Assembly (NCBI GenBank): GCA_029582265.1 | Contig: CM055828.1 | Location: forward strand, 12,559,777 to 12,623,776 | Origin: Zoroaster sp. YZ-2022 | Taxonomy: Eukaryota > Echinodermata > Asteroidea > Forcipulatida > Zoroasteridae | DNA: 64,000 bases | Direction: 5' to 3' | Shown: positions 52,619 through 64,000 of the stretch, piece by piece | Layout of the letters: every line of letters begins with the position of its first letter | Position numbering within the stretch: the stretch's first letter is position 1 | Translations under genes and position numbers: made by a program | Notes under the pieces: generated by a model | Seen by the model: the letters and a program-made list of their open reading frames with translations, nothing else | What the model was told of the DNA's origin: nothing | Database searches by the model: none

Positions 52619-53728
52619 CTACTCAAAACAATTTAGGGAACACCGGATTTTTAACATCAAATAGGTTTGAAATGTTCCATGAACTGGGATTTTCATTTGC
52701 AACCCCCTCTCTCTTTCAGTATTCATGCAGGGTTCGTACCGGTCATGGAAAATCTGACGTGTTATTGCGCAACAATTGTTCGGCACAAGAGCGGGGGCCG
52801 TGTACACGCTCGCTTCACATGGGTGGTTGTGCAGGAGCACTCGTAAACCTGTTCCACACCTTTGTCTTTGTCTCCATTGAAATCTGTAAAGCTGCGGTAT
52901 ACATGTACTAAGATTTCTATAGACCAATTTCCGTGCACCATTGTCCCATTGTTACTCGGTACCGTGCCACTCGGATAATGGGGAAGGAATCCTTCCTCCA
53001 TGCTCGGTTGACGTGTAAATACGACGAAGAATTCTTTCGAGGGCTCAGTGGACTTCTAAAGACGCAACACCAAATACGCCCTCCTGGCTATAATTCCCAC
53101 GGGAAACTCGCCAATTTGTCTGCTGATAAGCTAAATGGGGGTGTCTCGTCTTAGTTTCATTGACGTAACCAAACAAAATTCACGCAAAAAAAACCACGTG
53201 TTTGTGTGTGAAAAAGAAACCCGCACAGGGGCCCAGAAAAACTTTTTTATTCCCGACGGATGCGAACCGGCAACCAAAAAGACACAATTTCTGGGTCACA
53301 AGTTCACATCAAAGAACTGACTGCCGACTTTGGAATGTTGAATGTATCAATTTGGGATTAGAGCCAAGACGAGAGTTGGGGCTATTGTTCACTTGACAAT
53401 GACTGACAGGTTGTGGTTTTACACTCCCAGATTGGCTGGTTTACAAGCTATTATATACTAAACACGTGGTGTTTGTCCCACTCTGCCTGGCACGTGGTAC
53501 CCCGCTCATCTGGTTTTTGCCTAAGCAGTGTGGTAGCGGAACCAGTGTCGTTTAACGTTGATTGCTTATAAATAGATTGCGGCAGGCCGCTTAGTTACAA
53601 ATGCGGTGCATCAAAAACATTCTCTTGAAAATAAACAAAGTTGCCGGCCAATTAAAATGTATCAATAAAGCTTCCTACAAGATGAAATAAATCCCTCAGT
53701 GGCAACAAATTATTGTTGTTCACAATTA

Positions 53729-54395
53729 CAGTGGCGTAGCTGGCTATGTTCGCCAGGGGGGGGCCTATCGGATCCCAGGGGGCCCACCAATCAATGACAC
53801 CGACTTCTTAATTGTTATCCGGAAAAAGTGTTAGTGCTGCTATACCTTCTACATGCATATTAAGCCATTGGATTTTGATTAATCGCGGGTTATAAAAAAA
53901 TGACTGTACAGATTTTTAGGGCCCCCTCTTTACCTGGGGCCGTGGGCAACTATCCTTTTGCCCTTATGTAAAAGCGGCCCTGTATACAGGGCTGAATTTA
54001 TAAGGGGGCAAAGGGGGAAATTGCCCCGGGCCCCCCTGCCAGAGGGCCCCCAGACTAAGGACTTCCTTTATAAAAAAATGTAATAATTATAAAATTAGTT
54101 TTATATTTTTTTTGAAGAAATGCGGTTTATCATTCATTTTAGTTCATTTTTTATTTGTCATGTAATTTAATTTCTATGTCGAGGGGCCCCCGAACCTGAA
54201 GGGACCCCCGAACCTGAAGGGCCCCGGGCCCCTCAAGGTCTAAATCTGGCCCTGCCTGTATAGTCCTGCCTGCTGGTGGGCCCGTCAGTCAGTCCCATAA
54301 GCATATGAAAAAAATTTGCATGTGTTAGGGGGGGGCCCCACTTATTCTGGAACTGGAGCCAGGGGGCAGCCGCCCCACCCCCAGCTACGCCACTG
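53729..54395. mobile_element. hAT MITE (level 3), CAGTGGCGTAGCTGG ends
   Basis: Inverted ends CAGTGGCGTAGCTGG and CCAGCTACGCCACTG are flanked by a perfect 8-bp duplication CACAATTA (53,721-53,728 and 54,396-54,403). G/C-run rich inside; no gene. Confidence 0.92.
53987..54254. mobile_element. hAT MITE (level 4), CAGGGCTGAATTTA ends
   Basis: CAGGGCTGAATTTA at 53,987 and its inverse (TAAATCTGGCCCTG) ending 54,254 are flanked by a perfect 8-bp duplication CCTGTATA (53,979-53,986 and 54,255-54,262). 268 bp, no gene; the youngest layer of the stack. Confidence 0.9.
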
Positions 54396-55382
54396 CACAA
54401 TTAGTTCTCGAACTGAACAAAGGAAATTTTGGGGTGTTTTTTTTTCACCATGGAATAAATTATAGCGTATCGATAGCGATAGCGTATCGGCCGATTTATA
54501 GCGGTATTTTTTATAGCGTATCGGGCATGCCTGGCTAGAACACTGTATTACGCGAATCTACTTAGATTCGCGTTGTTAATGTTGGGCGCGAATCGATTCG
54601 CGGATTCGCGTCGGATTTCTAGGCCTGTCACGTGGAAACGAGACGCAAATTGCATGGGGATTAATCCACTGATAAATTGAATTCTTTGCAATATAATTGC
54701 TTCAAAATGCCAGGGAACTGTCATTTTAATGATGCATGGTTGGAGCACGCAGTGTCTGGTGAGTGGATTCTGAAAATTAGTGCTAAACCGGGGTCGGCAA
54801 GGTGTAAGATGGAAAAGTCATGGAAAAGTCATGGAATACTTGTTGTAAAGGTCATGGAAAGTCATGGAATTATCTAAGTAAAAATGTGTACGAACCCTGT
54901 CATGTCATGAAATGTGAAATCACTACATGATCCTTTATCATCTGTTTCATTGTGCAGTTGTTTCTCATCAATTCTGTGAAACGTGTTTATCTGAAATAAA
55001 TGATCTTGCTTTAACTGTGATTATTCCGGTGTTCCCCAAATTGTTTTGAGTAGTACATGTATAAGCACATGTAACTGTAAGACAATATAATCACCTGGAT
55101 GGTAACTTAAAAATTTAAATTAGAATGTTGCAGTTTATTTCAGTAAAAGATCCTCATGTAGATGCATGCATGTAATAAATCTCTCCTTTTCTCAAAACCA
55201 TTCATTTTTATAGGGTTTTGAGGGATCAAACTATGTACATGTATACAAGGGATTTATAACACATACATGTATATAATACATGTATGGGTCAACCAATATG
55301 ATTTTGGGGAAAACCTGATGTCATCGCTAGCCAAGTTGCCCTGAAGCAATTTCCCTTTGGGATTCAGGCTGGAAAGAAGACA

Positions 55383-55727
55383 ATATAACACCCAAGTAGA
55401 TCCTTGTCATTTGATTGGAGGATTGTAGGTCACACGGAATTAATTAATTAAACCATTACATGGCCTACATGTACGTCATAAACCATGCATTTTGGTTCCA
55501 TTCACCGTGCATTTTTGTTCCATCCCATTTGATCTATTGCACGCTAGATCACATTATGTTCAGTAAAAAACGCCCTCTTTTGACAAGACACAACCATTCG
55601 AGCATACCGTGCGCGTCATAAGCCGAAAAATAAAGTTGTGTATGCCAGAATACAATCTTGTATATTTTGTTTATTCTTATAGTTTTATCCTCCAATCAAA
55701 TGACAAAGATCTACTTGGATGTTATAT
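55383..55727. mobile_element. MITE with 41-bp inverted ends
   Basis: ATATAACACCCAAGTAGATC (55,383 on) and its inverse ending 55,727 pair over 41 bases with two mismatches. About 345 bp, no gene. Family not assigned. Confidence 0.85.
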
Positions 55728-55924
55728 AAAACAAATAATGAATGTTTTGCATAATTTGTGCAATGGAGAGAATATTTTCATTCGTTGAAAGATTTTAGTC
55801 TTTTGATGGAAACCGCCTTTCTGTTTAGTTATTGTGTCACTGGTTTTTCATGTTAAGCATAAAAATTTCCCCTGAAGAATTACAATGATTACTGATCTTT
55901 TTAATTGCAGCTTCACGGAGTGTC

Positions 55925-56256
55925 GTGGCCGAGCGGTCTAGCTTACCGGACTCAAGTTCTGGTGTTAGCAGCAGAATGTGGGTTCGAATCCCGGCCGTGA
56001 CACTTATGTCCTTGAGCAAGACACTTAACCATAATTGCTTCTCTCCACCCAGGGGTTAAATGGGTACCTGTGAGGGCAGAGTTGGTTGATTAGCCCTATT
56101 TGAGCTGTATACTCCCCAGGGAGCTGAGATGGTTTCAGGAATGATTTATGAGCCTTATGAGCCTTATGAGCAGGGGTAATGATATAATGCGCCTTGAGCA
56201 CCACTTAGTTGGTGGATACGTGCGCTATATAAGTCCACACAATATTATTAATCCTA
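55925..56256 (+). mobile_element. tRNA-derived SINE, long copy
   Basis: Same family as 39,908-40,160: GTGGCCGAGCGGTCTAGCTT, GGTTCGAATCCC, CCTTGAGCAAGACACTTAAC, GCGCCTTGAGCACCACTTAG and the TGCGCTATATAA tail. It has about 75 more bases in the middle (GTTAAATGGGTACCTGTGAG to ATGAGCAGGGGTAATG), a stretch absent from the other copy. Confidence 0.9.
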
Positions 56257-58040
56257 ACCTTTGTCTCTTTCATTGAAGTATGAAATGGAAATAAATGTGA
56301 ATGAATGAGAACAAACGTTCAGTGAAGTATAAATTTAGATATAATAAATTTAGACATAACTAGAGATTCAGAGTTTGTCTTGACACAAACTAGGTGTTCG
56401 GGAGGGTGTAAAGGTCAAATTGGGGTCACCTTTTTGTAAATATTTTTTGACAATTAACGATCTGTACAATGGTGCAAAAATTGTAAATTTACCTTTTGTG
56501 GTTGTTGAGCTACGATTTTTTAAAATATGAAATTTGACTTCCGGTTTGGACAGGAAGTAAGGTCAAATTGAGGTCACTCACAACTCGTGTTTCATCTACT
56601 TGTTAAGTTCTAAGTACATGCCAAGTTTGAAGTTCATGTGAAGTTTGCAAGTACATGTATGTGTTTTTTTTGCGGACAAACGCGGGGGAGGAGAAGAAGA
56701 AGTTAAAAAAAATTTTTTTTAAAACCGAACAAAAACAATAGGTGTTTAGGGTACATACATGTACCTGAACACCTAATAAATTTAACTGCACTGAGTGAGT
56801 TAGTGTGCACATATACATGTACACACACACAGTATGCTGCAGCTGAACTGAAAGTTAACAAGCTACATTGTACTGAGTACAAGTTCATGTTTATTGGTTA
56901 ATTGTTGGTTGTGTAGAACATTCAGTATGCTATTGTAAATAACCACACGCACTATGAGTGGGCAACCAGGCTATATAAAATAAAGCCCTATGCAAGTTTG
57001 TGATTCCGATACGTGGATGGGACTACATGTAGATATATACAAGACCAGCAGCAAAGATGAATATTGTAATACGTGTTACAGTGTACGTGAAATGGCCTAC
57101 ACAAGAATACGGGAGGTTCGTGGCAGGTGTGCATGAACAGCAAACTGATATACATACATGTATGACGGACTGATATATGATTCTAACTTACCGGTAATTA
57201 ATAGTTATTTTCCAATCAAGAGAGGGTGCTATGTAAATATTCTGTGATTGCTTGTAAATTTTCCTTGAATAAATTTACACAGACTATTGTATTTCTTATT
57301 GGGTAAGAAACTACGTCTGATGGTGGAATTTAATGATGTGTCTGTCTATTCAATAAACCGATATTAGCACCAATTCAATCAACACCTTCCCTTGCGATTT
57401 CCCTAGACAACAAGAGGACTACAGTGTAGTTAATTATTCTTATCTACCCCAAATCATTACAGTATGTTAACAGGTTTAATTGTTTCACTTAGCTGGCACT
57501 TAGTGGAACCAAAACAAAACACTGAGATGTAAATTAATGGCCCTTCAGAAGCAGATAGCTCCTATGGAATTTGATGTTAACCAGTTTGCTTTGGAGGCCG
57601 TGTATACAGGCAATTTTTTTGTACAGTGGATCGGAGAGCGTCTAAACACGCATTCCGATTTTTGTGTGTGTTACCGGGAGACTTGTCAACACGCCACATG
57701 TGGCGTGCCATCGTGGCGGCTGACTTGTATACACGCAATCGTTTCTCGGAGTCCGTGGGGTCACGGTTCGGTGGCCCCGGACAAAAGGCACTGCAAACAA
57801 TGAACGAGTTCACTCTTTTTGTAGATTTTTGCATAATCCCTTTATCCAAGACATGTTCCTTTGACGTACCAGCCAAGAATTTGTAAAGACGGATTTATAT
57901 CCATTGTTTACGAGGCCTTTCCTCTCTCTCCGGGTATGCCGTCTGTTCGACCGGGCACTGGTCGCTAATAGGCCGTTGCATCGGAGCTAAACAAACACAA
58001 CCGTAATTAAAAAACTAGCCATTTAATTCTCGAAATGTCA
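56257..58040. other. No gene seen
   Basis: This stretch contains TACATGTA runs and a CGCCACATGTGGCG palindrome (57,692-57,705). Open frames at 57,537-57,886 overlap on both strands and look random. Nothing else is supported. Confidence 0.45.
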
Positions 58041-58044
58041 ATGA

Positions 58045-58178
58045 GTAAAGGTGTTTATTTGGGTGTCCGGACTTAGTTTCATTGACAAAAAAAATTATTA
58101 ATGGCTAGAAATTTTTTCTGATTTTTCACTGAAAATAAACCCACATCGGGGACCGGAAAAAAAAAAAATATTCCCGAC
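58045..58178 (+). repeat. Dispersed repeat shared with 53,127-53,263
   Basis: GGGTGTC, CTTAGTTTCATTGAC, AAACCC(G/A)CA and TATTCCCGACG occur in the same order and spacing in both places. The copy at 53.1 kb lies inside the level 2 hAT-like element, so this may be a fragment of the same family. Confidence 0.6.
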
Positions 58179-58515
58179 GTGAACTGGTTAAAAGGGTTGA
58201 GTCAAGTCATACATGTAGGAACGGTTATGGTAGTGGGGCATTTGTGTTATAATACACCTTTTCTTGTCTCTTCTAGTCTTAGCATGTACAGGTACATGTA
58301 TACACTTTTCAGTCGCTCTTCAGAAATAATGGAAATTCTCCAGATAAAACTGAGTACTTAACTGAATATTTTTTTTTCTTTCTCTAGACCCACAAAATGA
58401 AAGCTGTGCGCTGTCCTACAGATGAACTTTCCTTGTCAAATTGTGCTATAATTTCTTCTGTGGATTTCGATGAAAAAACAAGGTAAACGAGACGTAAAAT
58501 GTATGTTCTGATACT

Positions 58516-59405
58516 GGTCCCAGGGGTGGTGCCTTCATGCCGAACACATTGCATTCGTTCTATCTAGGGGTGACGATATCACAATAATATCGTAATGATA
58601 CGATATTCAACAAAGTATCGGTTAAACTGGTTATGGTTTTGAAAATTTTGAAATATCGCCATATTGACAATATTCCAAAAATATAGCCGCTATCAAATTT
58701 ATATCGCTCTTTTTAGTTAAAATATCGGCAGAGTGATAAATTGTCTCAAAATTTCATGTTATTATACGGTGATATCAACAAAGTTACGGTACCGTGAAGA
58801 GCTAAAATCACGGCGCGGCCCTGCTCATTTTCCTAAGACTTGCACGTGTGGTCTTTTTTCGTGCTTTGTGCTCACGGTAGTCCTGGAATAAACGCGCTGG
58901 TGTACATTGTGAGGTTGTTCACATTCGGCAGATGTCGGATACCAGGATAATGATCGGTTAACTGTGCGTGCGCGATCGATCAATTGCCCGTTCGTTCTCA
59001 CCTCTGGGATGGGGCATTTATAAACCATGAGTTTGTTTAAAATGGACATCACGGTGAGTTATTTTTTATGAAATGTTTGTCGCACCGAGCGGCAAAAATT
59101 TTATAACTTGGCTCGTTTTGGAGCGACTGTTTGGAGTAACCGATTATTACCTAATGCAACTTCCCTGTAGAACTTGCATGAAAAAATGGTTCATACATGT
59201 ATATCAGCGTCCAATGTCGCTAATGTTCGATACATACATTTTTTTTCATGTATTTAACAAAAATCTGCGTATTGAGACGATAATATCATCGCTGATATCA
59301 TGCCGTCGAAAATCGACTATCAAAAAAATTCAGTATCGTAACCCCTAGTTCTATCTGATAGAATGAATGCAATGTGTTTGGGATGAAGGTGCCATCCCTG
59401 GGACC
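58516..59405. repeat. Short hairpin split by a hAT MITE
   Basis: GGTCCCAGGG then TGGTGCCTTCATGC and ACACATTGCATTC on the left (58,516-58,564) are mirrored on the right (59,356-59,405). Without the insertion the arms would be adjacent, forming a hairpin of about 48 pairs with only a few mismatches. Confidence 0.8.
58565..59347. mobile_element. hAT MITE, TAGGGGTGACGATA ends, 8-bp duplication
   Basis: TAGGGGTGACGATA at 58,565 and its inverse TATCGTAACCCCTA ending 59,347 are flanked by GTTCTATC on both sides (58,557-58,564 and 59,348-59,355). Subterminal ATATCG/CGATAT motifs abound. 783 bp, no transposase. Confidence 0.92.
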
Positions 59406-59742
59406 CTATCCACGCATGATTTCTATGTTATGTGGTCATGTTTCAAGGTTCATGCTGATGACATCACCAAATTTTGTGAAATTCTGAATCTGCTGCTAGA
59501 AGGCACTTTTGAAAACATCTGACCTCGCTCAATATAACTACTTATTTAGTCTTCTAAGGTTATACCAAATTTGTGTTATAATTGCGATATACATGTATAT
59601 GTTGGTGAAATTCTTGCATTGGGTTATAAACAGTTGATTTAATTTTGCTTTACGCCAACGTGTGTACAAATGTATCTAGCACTGCGTACTCGGTGCAGAA
59701 CCCACTGCTATAGGATTCTAGCTGGCCATTCGTCATTGGGCA

Positions 59743-59815
59743 AGCTCAGTGGTCGAGAAGTTAAGACATCTGCACTAGTAAGCAGGAGGTTGTGGGTTCG
59801 AATCCCGCCTGAGTA
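59743..59815 (+). repeat. tRNA-like sequence (SINE head), Thr-like anticodon loop
   Basis: Acceptor arms pair at about six of seven positions, there is an A box TGGTCGAGAAGTTAAGAC and a perfect B box GGTTCGAATCC. The anticodon stem is only four pairs with an oversized loop (ACTAGTAA), so it is more likely a SINE or tRNA pseudogene than a tRNA gene. Confidence 0.55.
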
Positions 59816-59879
59816 GCCTGTGAAGTTTTTTCACACATATATAATTTTGCTCCACTTTAATTATAGAGCTCTGTCTGTA

Positions 59880-60000
59880 TACTGTGTACGTGTACATACA
59901 TGTGTGTACACAATGTACATGTACATGTAGTACAATGTACATTAATTAATGTACAAAACATGTACACAACATGTACACATACAAATGTACATACAGTGAT
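59880..60000. repeat. TACATGTA-rich palindromic stretch
   Basis: Repeated GTACATGTAC and a perfect GTACATTAATTAATGTAC palindrome (59,936-59,953). Such runs recur through the window. Confidence 0.8.
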
Positions 60001-61520
60001 GATCAAAGGTAAGTACCCCTAAAGTGTTCGAGCGAGACGAGCGAGAATGTGTTTTAAAGAGCGAGTTCGGGGGCCCTCGAAATCACCCTAATATTCGCTC
60101 GCAACCCGCTCGTTTGAAAAATTGTCCTCGAAAGTCCGTCGTTCGAGGGCAGCGCCCGGCTCTCCTAAGGCTCACTGACCCGTGAAAATAAAACAAACAG
60201 AAGATACAAGTAAGAGCTGACACTAACCGCAAAAGCACCACACTGGTCCATGTTTACAGCGGACTGGACTCAGAGTCAGCAAATTTTGTTGAACAAAAGA
60301 CTGCCTTAGTTACCGACCGGCCGGCCTAACCGCACGAATTTTACGTCACTGGCATGAATATCAATCGCAACCTGTCTGCCGTGTCGGCAGACTCCGCTGA
60401 GTCAGTGAACCCCCCGCAATGGCTCTTTCACAGCCAAGTTTCTGAATTGTAGATTTGGTTCAGTGGACTCTTTTTTTTATAAATCGGCGGTCAGCTAATG
60501 CATACAACGGATTTATCCCGATAGTTTTTAATCATTCACGGAGAGATACCGCTATCGTGTTTTTAATGAAGAATTGATGTCCGGGTCGGTTTTATCTCGT
60601 TAATTACGAGTTATTTGTTGCCATTTCAAAGAAGTTTTTTTATATGGTAATTTTAATAAATCATTTTCAAAGGATTGCCAGGATAACTTCGATCATTATT
60701 TAGCTCAATGAAATAAGGATCGATAATGTTCAGCTCGCGCAAGGACGACAAGATGATCAGGCAATTGTTATTTCTTTCCCTTTGGTTGAAATCCATGATG
60801 TTGCCATGATAGGACTGTTACCAGGGTTGCACCGAAACAATAAGTGCCTCGTTAGATAAGTTAGCGATGCCGACCAAGTATTTAAAGAATTTAAATATAT
60901 TTTTCGGACTCATACATCACCGTATGAGAAAAATGTCCAATCAATTAACAAGATAGTAGATGGGTGAGTATCTGTAAATACATGTACATGTATGATTGGT
61001 TGTTCCATGAGTCAAAGACCTCATCATAATATGCCCACTTTTTTCAGGTGTCCAAATTTTCCCACAGTTGTTTTGTCCCAGGTGCGGTGCCGACATTTTC
61101 AGAAATCGGAGCATCCAGGTCTTTGGAACACTGCCAAGAAGAGTTGACACTACTGAAACTCATCGACTGTTTACTGCTCTACACATTTTATATGGAAATG
61201 GAACCCTGGGTACTGGTCACCCCGAAAATAATAAATACATACGTGTCATCAATTTGTGTGTGTGGACAGACCTTTAACAAATTAAAAGGAAGGATTTTGG
61301 AGCATTTTATGCTCAGACACATAATTCCACCCAAATAGTTTTTGCCATACAGACAGACGGAATGATTGACGATTTCTTTGTAGTTAAATATGTATCTTCA
61401 AACGAATTCTTCCTCCAAGCCGCTGGAAATGTAGTTGTAATATGACACGTTCATGATAATCAATAAAGTCGAGAAGGACCAGGGATTTACCAATCGTGGG
61501 ACAACAACTACATGTATGTT
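60001..61520. other. No gene seen
   Basis: GAGCGAG/CTCGCTC-like patches lie at 60,030-60,130. A plus-strand frame at 61,048-61,338 has scattered Cys residues but no recognisable domain. I cannot support a gene or repeat family. Confidence 0.45.
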
Positions 61521-61524
61521 TTAA

Positions 61525-61848
61525 CCCTCCTATGCCCAGGCTGAAATTTGGCCCAGTCAGCACGGCACCCACAGACGCTCACTTGAGTATTTTTGGTTGC
61601 ATTGCCAATAGGTCAAACCACAGAGTCACACAGAGCTGTGTATGTACTTGGTTTTGGTTTGACCTCCTTGAGTGCACTGCACAAAGTCAATGGGTTGGGA
61701 GTTACATTCAAATTTTGAGTGTCTTTGGGTTTGACCTCCTATCACAGCCACATGTGCTTGCATGTATTTGAGTGCACTGCACAAAGTCAATGGGTTAAGA
61801 GAGACATACAAATTTTGAGTGTCTTTGAGTGTTAAACCTATAGGAGGG
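61525..61848. mobile_element. TTAA-flanked MITE (piggyBac-like ends)
   Basis: CCCTCCTATG at 61,525 after TTAA and ATAGGAGGG before TTAA at 61,849-61,852. A direct repeat inside (TGAGTGCACTGCACAAAGTC at 61,669 and 61,769) makes up most of the 324 bp. CCC termini plus TTAA fit piggyBac mobilisation. Confidence 0.85.
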
Positions 61849-61852
61849 TTAA

Positions 61853-63235
61853 AAATTAAAATTACATGTACCCATTATTAAATATATTCTGAGGAACGGG
61901 GGACAAATATAATAATAATAAAGCATTATTATTGGCGTCCCCAACAAAAACATTCAGGTTTCACTTTTATACTGGGGCAGACTGGGGCTTAGTTTTACCC
62001 CGCACTCAGATAAATTCCCTATCCCTGTTGCCTGAAAAAAAACCTGCAAAGAACAAACAAATATGAGCTTCATTAGATTTGACTAAAATCCAAAAGAAAT
62101 ATTTTTTGTATTCTTTTAAATATACCCTGTGTATATTCTCCTACAATAAATTCCTTGCCGGCGGAGAAATAAAAGTTTCTTAAGTTTAAAATAAATTGCC
62201 CGTCAGAAGAAATGATTGACAGCTCCATTGTTGTTCCAGAATGTTGGATTGCGACGCAGCCCTTTGAGGTTCCGGAAATCGCAGCAGAGAGTTAAACATC
62301 AATGAACTTTATGAAGTGGGCGTTTGCAATAAGGACTGCGTGTTAAAAACAGAAACACTCATCAGATTTAAATGTGTGACTGTGAATCATTCCCGGCAGA
62401 AAAGAAATATGTAATCATTTCTGCACTCTTTTATAGGTGATGATAAATCTAAGGAGACGTTGCGTTACTCCCTATCCTACCCCGGCCCCATGCATATTTA
62501 GTGTTTAAAAATGTTCCCGTTTTTAAAATAAATACGAGTCATTTATTTAATTTTTTCATTTGTTTTTTATTCAGTAAAATATGTTGTAAATATTTGTTAA
62601 ATTATATTTTGATTGTTAGCAACTATCATTTCCATTGGCCTTAAAACCGTCGATATGCCTGGAGAATAAATACATTCATTCCAACGAGAATGATTGACAG
62701 CACTAATGTTAATTTACATGTATGCTGAGTTCATAAATCATCAAAAGGATTCTTGCTGGAACCCGCCATACCATAACTGTTGAGGAAAATAATGTGATAA
62801 TGACACTGATGATATGTGTACAAAGTGTATTTTTATTTGTGGAAGTGTGTATACTGTGATCCTTATATATGAATTCATCCAGAGGAAGGTCATTTTAATA
62901 AAACCCGACTTTTATTAGGAAAGATTACTTCTGAGCGGGTTTGTTTACATCATGCTTGGTGCTCATTTAGTATGCAAATGAGCTGTAGACCTGCACATCC
63001 AGGAACTCCATTATGTCTGCCTGTGGATACGTGGAATGTGTATAATATGCACATATGCATGGCTCCGTGTACACGTTTACTGTGTGTACATCTGTGTATG
63101 TGCGCTGGAGTCCAGTTCAGATACTAGTACATGTAGCTACAAGCGGGGCAAAATTGTGCAACCAATCCATTCTGACACGCCTTGGTCAAGCCTACCTATT
63201 GCACGATTGAATTTAAAAGTGACCCGACTCTCTTA
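61853..63235. other. No gene seen
   Basis: Mostly AT-rich with an (AAT)n patch near 61,908-61,930. The last part may be the 5' side of the LINE that follows, but I see no convincing frame. Confidence 0.45.
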
Positions 63236-64000
63236 AATCTGCAGTTATTACACCTGTTCTAAAGAAGCTGACTCTTGATCATAAGGTATTGAAGAATTAC
63301 CGCCCTGTTACATGTAGCAAGCATGGAATTGCACATGTATGCTGACGACACCCAGATCTACACGTCTATCTGTCCTACTACGCCTGATGGGATCGTATTG
63401 GCTGTGTTAAGGATAGAGGATTGTATTACAGAGGTTCAGAACTGGATGTCATCTAACTTTCACAAACTCAATGCTGACAAGACAGAGGTACATGTATTAG
63501 TGATTGGTTTCAGGGCTCAACTTGCCAAGTTCAACCTGTCATCCCTTAAGATCGCTGGGATTAAAGTCTCCATACAAGCTAACCGTGTTAGGAACCTAGG
63601 GGTCATGATTGACTTCGGGATGACTGTCTGCTCAGGTGTCTATTATCATCAAGGCTTCAAACTTCCACCTGATTAACATTGGTAGAGCCCGTAAGCTGCT
63701 GACTGTTGAGACCACAAAGCTGGCAGTGCACACACTAGTGACTTCACGACTTGACTATTGCAATAGCCTCTTGATTGGTATCAGCAAGAAACTGGAAAAG
63801 AGTCTCCGAAATGTTCAGGACTGCCGTAAGATTAATTTTAAATAAATGCAAGTATGACTCCATCACGAATAATCTCATGAATTTACATGTACATTGGCTT
63901 CCAATTGTTCAAAGAATCAACTTCAAGGTTATCACTCTTATGTTCAAAGCATACCATAAACAAGTTCCTAAGTATATCACAGACATGCTCCATGTTAGAC
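63236..64000 (+). pseudogene. LINE reverse transcriptase fragment (L2/CR1-like)
   Basis: AVITPVLKKLTLDH and LKNYRPV (RT fingers) are followed at once by the palm block HMYADDTQIYTSI near 63,335, so about 120 codons between them are missing. WMSSNFHKLNADKTEVHVL follows. Further shifts lead to TTKLAVHTLVTSRLDYCNSL and INFKVITLMFKAYHKQVPKY at the right edge. The order and wording fit the CR1/L2 group. It continues beyond the window. Confidence 0.85.

Larger units (their letters stand above)
52728..54899. mobile_element. hAT-like element (level 2), CAGGGTTCGTAC ends
   Basis: CAGGGTTCGTACCGGTCATG at 52,728 is matched, inverted, by GTACGAACCCTG ending 54,899; TCATGGAAAA repeats lie near both ends. 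The flanking 8-mers TATTCATG and TCATGTCA do not match, so the target duplication is not proven. The inside has no coding sequence and itself carries levels 3 and 4. Confidence 0.6.
52619..55053. mobile_element. TA-flanked element with nested insertions (level 1)
   Basis: The ends CTACTCAAAACAATTTAGGG and, inverted, CTACTCAAAACAATTTGGGG continue to GAACACCGG over about 28 bases. TA flanks both (52,617-52,618 and 55,054-55,055), suggesting Tc1/mariner. Almost everything inside belongs to later hAT-type insertions; no transposase remains. Confidence 0.8.

Noticed and set aside
57537..57886. Overlapping frames of 86-99 codons on both strands
   Set aside because: They oppose each other over the same bases, have no domain and lie near a dispersed repeat.
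61048..61338. Cys-containing 96-codon frame (CPRCG in another phase)
   Set aside because: No finger spacing is complete in one phase and no relative exists in the window.

Overview
This is a window of nuclear DNA from an animal, most likely a marine deuterostome invertebrate such as an echinoderm or hemichordate. It is AT-rich, has no operons or ribosome binding sites, is full of tRNA-derived SINEs, LINEs, LTR and DNA transposons, and carries TACATGTA-rich spacers. The phylum is an inference: the LTR element has the Gmr1-like pol order first described in deuterostomes. I see no ordinary host gene; nearly everything identifiable is a mobile element or a relic of one.

Layout. 1-311 is a LINE reverse transcriptase fragment. 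About 312-16,110 is a Polinton/Maverick-type element (copy A). It carries, in order, two conserved hypothetical genes, an intact candidate major capsid gene, a broken packaging ATPase, an 11-bp minisatellite, three small genes, a broken retroviral-type integrase and, convergently, a protein-primed type B DNA polymerase. The polymerase gene is split by an intact piggyBac transposon (8,910-11,347) and by a hAT insertion (11,596-13,929). 16.4-19.65 kb holds dispersed repeats and an array of about 160-bp tRNA-like units with a TA-flanked MITE inside it. 19,655-31,180 is a second Polinton fragment (copy B), itself split by a 6,766-bp element with 2.2-kb terminal inverted repeats, a perfect 6-bp target duplication and a C2H2 zinc finger gene. 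Copies A and B overlap in two genes and together outline one complete element.

About 31.17-32.65 kb is a LINE invaded by a Ty3/gypsy-like retrotransposon (32,654-39,407) whose integrase precedes reverse transcriptase; one of its LTRs contains a Harbinger-like MITE. 39.4-48.5 kb is a patchwork of SINEs, foldback elements and two elements ended by 16-bp CAACTCGTAC repeats. 48,784-51,741 is a TTAA-flanked element whose only gene encodes a FEN1/XPG-like nuclease with a cysteine-rich CXC tail. 52,619-55,053 is a stack of four nested DNA elements. 55-64 kb holds SINEs, small MITEs, a hairpin split by a hAT MITE, and an L2/CR1-like LINE fragment running off the right edge.

The most notable items are the palindromic Polinton-like element at 22.9-29.6 kb and the nuclease element at 48.8-51.7 kb. 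All family calls come from reading motifs by eye; no database search was possible.
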